From: an uncultured Bacteroidaceae bacterium
Lineage (GTDB): Bacteria > Bacteroidota > Bacteroidia > Bacteroidales > Bacteroidaceae
NCBI GenBank assembly: GCA_944320785.1
Contig: CALUIR010000001.1
Coordinates: 186,001 to 250,000, forward strand
Length of the DNA: 64,000 nt
Direction: 5' to 3'
The notes below the pieces were generated by a model, which had not been told where the DNA came from, did not search any database, and saw nothing but the letters and a program-made list of their open reading frames with translations. Made by a program: the position numbers and the translations under genes. Below, piece after piece: positions 61,175 through 64,000 of the stretch (the stretch's first letter is position 1; each line of letters starts with the position of its first letter).

Positions 61175-62434
61175 TCAGCTGTTTTGCAAACGCGAAAGGT
61201 TGGTTTTCCCCAACTGCTCCTTTGCGTAATCCAACGTCACTTCGTATTCTTTTATCTGCTTCGACGGGATTTCGAACATCACGTCCATCATGATGGTTTC
61301 CACGATGGACCGCAGTCCTCTTGCCCCTAATTTGTATTCGATGGCCTTGTCCACGATGTACTCATACACTTCCGGCTGGAACGACAGTTTCACGTGGTCC
61401 ATCTCCAAGAGCTTCACGTATTGCTTGACGATGGAGTTCTTGGGCTCGGTCAGGATGGCACGCAGCGCGTTGCGGTCCAAAGGGTTCAGGTAGGTCAGCA
61501 CGGGCAGGCGTCCGATGATTTCCGGAATCAGTCCGAACGACTTCAGGTCCTGCGGCGCAATGTATTGCATCAAATTGTTCTTGTCTATCTGCGCTGCCCT
61601 CTGCTGGGCGTTGTAACCCACGACATGCGTGTTGAGCCTTTGGGCGATTTTCTTCTCGATGCCATCGAAAGCCCCGCCGCAGATGAACAATATGTTCTTT
61701 GTGTCCACTGGAATCATCTTTTGTTCCGGGTGCTTGCGCCCGCCTTGGGGAGGCACGTTCACCACGGAGCCTTCCAGCAGTTTCAACAATCCCTGCTGCA
61801 CGCCCTCGCCGCTCACGTCCCTCGTGATGGACGGATTGTCGCCCTTCCGGGCAATCTTGTCGATTTCATCAATGAAGACGATGCCTTTTTCGGCTTCCGC
61901 CACATTGTAGTCCGCCACTTGCAGCAAGCGGGTGAGGATACTTTCAATGTCTTCCCCCACATAGCCGGCCTCAGTCAGCACAGTAGCATCCACAATCGTG
62001 AAAGGCACATGGAGCATTTTCGCGATGGTGCGGGCCAGCAGCGTCTTTCCCGTGCCGGTATTCCCCACCATGATGATGTTGGACTTCTCGATTTCCACAT
62101 CGTCGCCATCGTTCTTTTGCAGCAAACGCTTGTAATGATTGTACACCGATACGGCAAGGTAACGTTTCGCATCGTCCTGCCCTATGACATACAAATCCAG
62201 GAATTGCTTGATTTCAACCGGTTTCGGCAGTTCCTGCAAGTTCAGCGTTTTCCCGGACTTCGCCGCCTTGTCTTTGTTGGTTATTTCCTGGGCTATCTCG
62301 TAGGCCTGCAATGCGCAACTGTCGCAGATGCAACCATTGAGCCCGGTTATCAGGAAACCCACTTCCGTTTCCGGGCGGCCACAAAAGCTACATGTCCTTT
62401 TTGCGCCCCTGTTTGTTGTTTTCGAATTTTCCAA
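61175..62434 (-). CDS. clpX: ATP-dependent Clp protease ATP-binding subunit ClpX
   Basis: 419 residues from TTG at 62434, matching the usual ClpX length. ATG at 62494 would add 20 residues that are not typical of the family. It has the N-terminal zinc finger (CSFCGRPE with CDSC), Walker A in [11 protein letters not shown], Walker B in [11 protein letters not shown], the pore-loop region and sensor-2 [10 protein letters not shown]. It unfolds substrates for ClpP. clpP is not adjacent here. Confidence 0.96.
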   Translation of the reverse strand: MENSKTTNRGAKRTCSFCGRPETEVGFLITGLNGCICDSCALQAYEIAQEITNKDKAAKSGKTLNLQELPKPVEIKQFLDLYVIGQDDAKRYLAVSVYNHYKRLLQKNDGDDVEIEKSNIIMVGNTGTGKTLLARTIAKMLHVPFTIVDATVLTEAGYVGEDIESILTRLLQVADYNVAEAEKGIVFIDEIDKIARKGDNPSITRDVSGEGVQQGLLKLLEGSVVNVPPQGGRKHPEQKMIPVDTKNILFICGGAFDGIEKKIAQRLNTHVVGYNAQQRAAQIDKNNLMQYIAPQDLKSFGLIPEIIGRLPVLTYLNPLDRNALRAILTEPKNSIVKQYVKLLEMDHVKLSFQPEVYEYIVDKAIEYKLGARGLRSIVETIMMDVMFEIPSKQIKEYEVTLDYAKEQLGKTNLSRLQNS

Positions 62435-62543
62435 TGTGAACCTATACTTATTTATATATGCACAAAAGTTCCCGCCCAACAGCCGTAACGCCATCCTGCA
62501 CAGAAACCCGCATGCATGCAGTTTTTCCTCGTTTTTATATGGG

Positions 62544-62551
62544 CAAAAGTA
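62544..62551 (-). promoter_or_regulatory. -7 box for clpX
   Basis: The minus strand reads TACTTTTG(C), a full match. The transcript would carry a leader of about 100 nt to TTG 62434. The 62435-62796 spacer holds this box and the lptB promoter; otherwise I see nothing. Confidence 0.6.
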
Positions 62552-62768
62552 CGATAGTTTTTTGAATCCACGAAACTTTAACGATTTTTATTCATGGTGC
62601 GGCAGTCAAAAGGAAAGCAAATCCCGCTTCCCTTGCCCCGCGCATCCTTGAAGGCATGCCGGGCTTCTAAAGAAATGTTCCCAAAGGTTTTCGCGAAGAC
62701 AGGATGCGGTTCGGCAATACCAAGTTTGAAAACTTTGTTTTCCACTTGCCATTGCACTCACCTTTCGC

Positions 62769-62776
62769 TATCTTTG
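62769..62776 (+). promoter_or_regulatory. -7 box for lptB
   Basis: TATCTTTG(C), with CTTG at 62745 giving 20-bp spacing, 20 bp before the lptB ATG. Confidence 0.65.
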
Positions 62777-62796
62777 CCGCCTAAAGCATTTACAGC

Positions 62797-63609
62797 ATGT
62801 CAGAAGAAACGAACGACAAGGCAGCCGCCGCTCCACAGGGAGGAGAAGGAAAAATGGTGCTGCGCACGGAGGAATTAGTAAAGAAGTACGGGAAACGAAC
62901 CGTGGTGAACCACGTGTCTATCCACGTGAAGCAAGGGGAAATCGTCGGGTTGCTGGGGCCCAACGGCGCGGGGAAGACCACCTCTTTTTATATGACCGTG
63001 GGGCTCATCACCCCCAATGAAGGCCGCATCTTCCTGGACGACCTGGACATCACCAAATATCCTGTCTATAAGCGGGCGCAGGCAGGCATCGGCTATCTGG
63101 CGCAAGAAGCGTCCGTGTTCCGCAAGATGAGCGTGGAGGACAACATCTCGTCCGTGCTGGAGATGACCAACAAGCCCAAAGAATACCAAAAAGAGAAATT
63201 GGAAAGCCTCTTGGACGAATTCCGCCTGCAAAAAGTAAGGAAGAACTTGGGCGACCAATTGTCCGGGGGCGAACGGAGGCGGACGGAAATCGCGCGCTGC
63301 CTGGCCATCGACCCGAAGTTCATCATGCTCGACGAACCTTTTGCCGGCGTGGACCCCATCGCCGTGGAAGACATCCAGCACATCGTGTGGAAACTGAAAG
63401 ACAAGAACATCGGCATCCTCATCACCGACCACAATGCGTTGGAAACACTCCGCCTCACGGACCGGGCCTACCTCCTGTTTGAAGGGAAAATCCTGTTCCA
63501 AGGAACGCCGGAAGAACTGTCGGAAAACCCGGTGGTACGCGCCAAGTACCTGGGCACGAATTTCGTGCTGCGGCGGAAAGACTTTCAACTGACTGCCGGA
63601 GAGAAGTAA
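62797..63609 (+). CDS. lptB: LPS export ABC transporter ATP-binding protein
   Basis: 270 residues. ABC ATPase with Walker A in [12 protein letters not shown], signature [16 protein letters not shown], Walker B in [13 protein letters not shown] and switch His in ITDHNALE. The sequence around [21 protein letters not shown] is typical of LptB. A 20-residue N-terminal extension rich in Ala and Gly precedes the domain. It powers LPS extraction from the inner membrane with LptFG. It overlaps the convergent CPBP gene by 25 bp at the 3' end. Confidence 0.95.
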   Translation: MSEETNDKAAAAPQGGEGKMVLRTEELVKKYGKRTVVNHVSIHVKQGEIVGLLGPNGAGKTTSFYMTVGLITPNEGRIFLDDLDITKYPVYKRAQAGIGYLAQEASVFRKMSVEDNISSVLEMTNKPKEYQKEKLESLLDEFRLQKVRKNLGDQLSGGERRRTEIARCLAIDPKFIMLDEPFAGVDPIAVEDIQHIVWKLKDKNIGILITDHNALETLRLTDRAYLLFEGKILFQGTPEELSENPVVRAKYLGTNFVLRRKDFQLTAGEK

Positions 63610-64000
63610 CGCCTCCGCAAAACATACAGGCAGGCGGCAGCCACCAAAACGCCGGCCACGGCATAGCCTGCATGGCTTTCCACCGAACGGACGGCTTCCA
63701 CGGCCTTCGCCCCCTCATTGAAGGCGACAGGGGTAAAAAGGATGACGCACAAATTGTTGAAAACATGCGCCGCGACAGGCACCCACAGGCTTCGGCTCCA
63801 CACGAACAAATAGCCCAACAACGCGCCCAGCACCATCCGAGGCACAAAACCAAAGAACTGGAGATGCACGGCGCTGAACAAGACGGCCGTCAGCCAAACG
63901 CCCGCATGCACGGAACGCGTGCCTTGCATGATTGTTTTCTGTAAAACGCCCCGGAAAAGCAATTCCTCGCCCACACCGGCCAGAACGGCCATGACCAACA
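63585..64000 (-). CDS. CPBP-family intramembrane metalloprotease, 5' end beyond window
   Basis: The C-terminal ~138 residues are visible. The conserved EExxxR motif ([13 protein letters not shown]), the second motif [32 protein letters not shown] and the third HVFNN ([13 protein letters not shown]) are those of CAAX-protease/bacteriocin-processing (CPBP) enzymes. The start lies beyond 64000. The substrate is unknown. Its 3' end overlaps lptB convergently by 25 bp. Confidence 0.88.
   Translation of the reverse strand, partial: LVMAVLAGVGEELLFRGVLQKTIMQGTRSVHAGVWLTAVLFSAVHLQFFGFVPRMVLGALLGYLFVWSRSLWVPVAAHVFNNLCVILFTPVAFNEGAKAVEAVRSVESHAGYAVAGVLVAAACLYVLRRRYFSPAVS

Overview
The window is chromosomal DNA of a gut-type member of the Bacteroidales. 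The evidence is a SusC/SusD pair, a short primary sigma factor of the Bacteroidetes type, bile salt hydrolase and pectate lyase/GH43 genes, class III fructose bisphosphatase, lipoproteins, and repeated promoters of the form TAnnTTTGc with no convincing Shine-Dalgarno sites. Most of the window is ordinary core genome. Species cannot be assigned from this sequence alone.

Region 1 (1-14.1 kb, all on the minus strand) is the exceptional part. From the promoter at about 14.05 kb it encodes a JAB/JAMM peptidase, an E2-like protein, a 67-residue protein, a ThiF/E1-like adenylyltransferase, a membrane SH3 protein and then a 29-residue Cys-rich peptide (10202-10291). A strong hairpin terminator follows the peptide. 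Beyond it lie a two-TM membrane protein, four tandem paralogous radical SAM/SPASM enzymes, a 176-residue unknown, a fifth radical SAM/SPASM enzyme, a short-chain dehydrogenase that lacks the catalytic tyrosine, an M42 peptidase and a SAM methyltransferase cut by the window edge. Many of these genes overlap by ATGA or are only a few bases apart. I read this as a RiPP (ribosomally made, modified peptide) locus joined to a bacterial ubiquitin-like (E1/E2/JAB) module. It is the best candidate for an undescribed system here.

Region 2 (14.1-18.7 kb) is a likely operon of a NigD-like lipoprotein, a Yip1-type membrane protein, smpB and a metH that lacks the reactivation domain. Region 3 (18.9-21.9 kb) is an AT-rich insertion with a pair of palindromes, an AccI-like restriction endonuclease broken by a +1 frameshift in an A7 tract, and its intact N6-adenine methyltransferase. 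Region 4 (21.9-28.9 kb) holds an AspT-type transporter, class III fbp, bile salt hydrolase, a CapA-like protein and an AraC regulator. Region 5 (29-33.8 kb) is the susCD pair.

Region 6 (34-43.4 kb) carries rpoD, a small secreted protein, a clostripain-like lipoprotein, a GNAT-nitrilase fusion, nadC, a nitronate monooxygenase-like enzyme, rlmH and a large modular pectate lyase. Region 7 (43.7-54.6 kb, minus strand) has an NlpC/P60 hydrolase, mutL, a small membrane protein, an OstA-like protein, three SurA/PpiC-type periplasmic chaperones and two paralogous PEGA-like proteins. Region 8 (54.7-64 kb) holds a possible structured RNA, guaB, two tandem GH43 genes that share a near-identical 593-bp block (gene conversion), recQ, clpX, lptB and a truncated CPBP protease.

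Several intergenic regions contain GC-rich mosaic sequence. Two of these also carry arrays of four 17-bp palindromes spaced exactly 21 bp apart. No tRNA, rRNA, CRISPR array or intact insertion sequence was seen.
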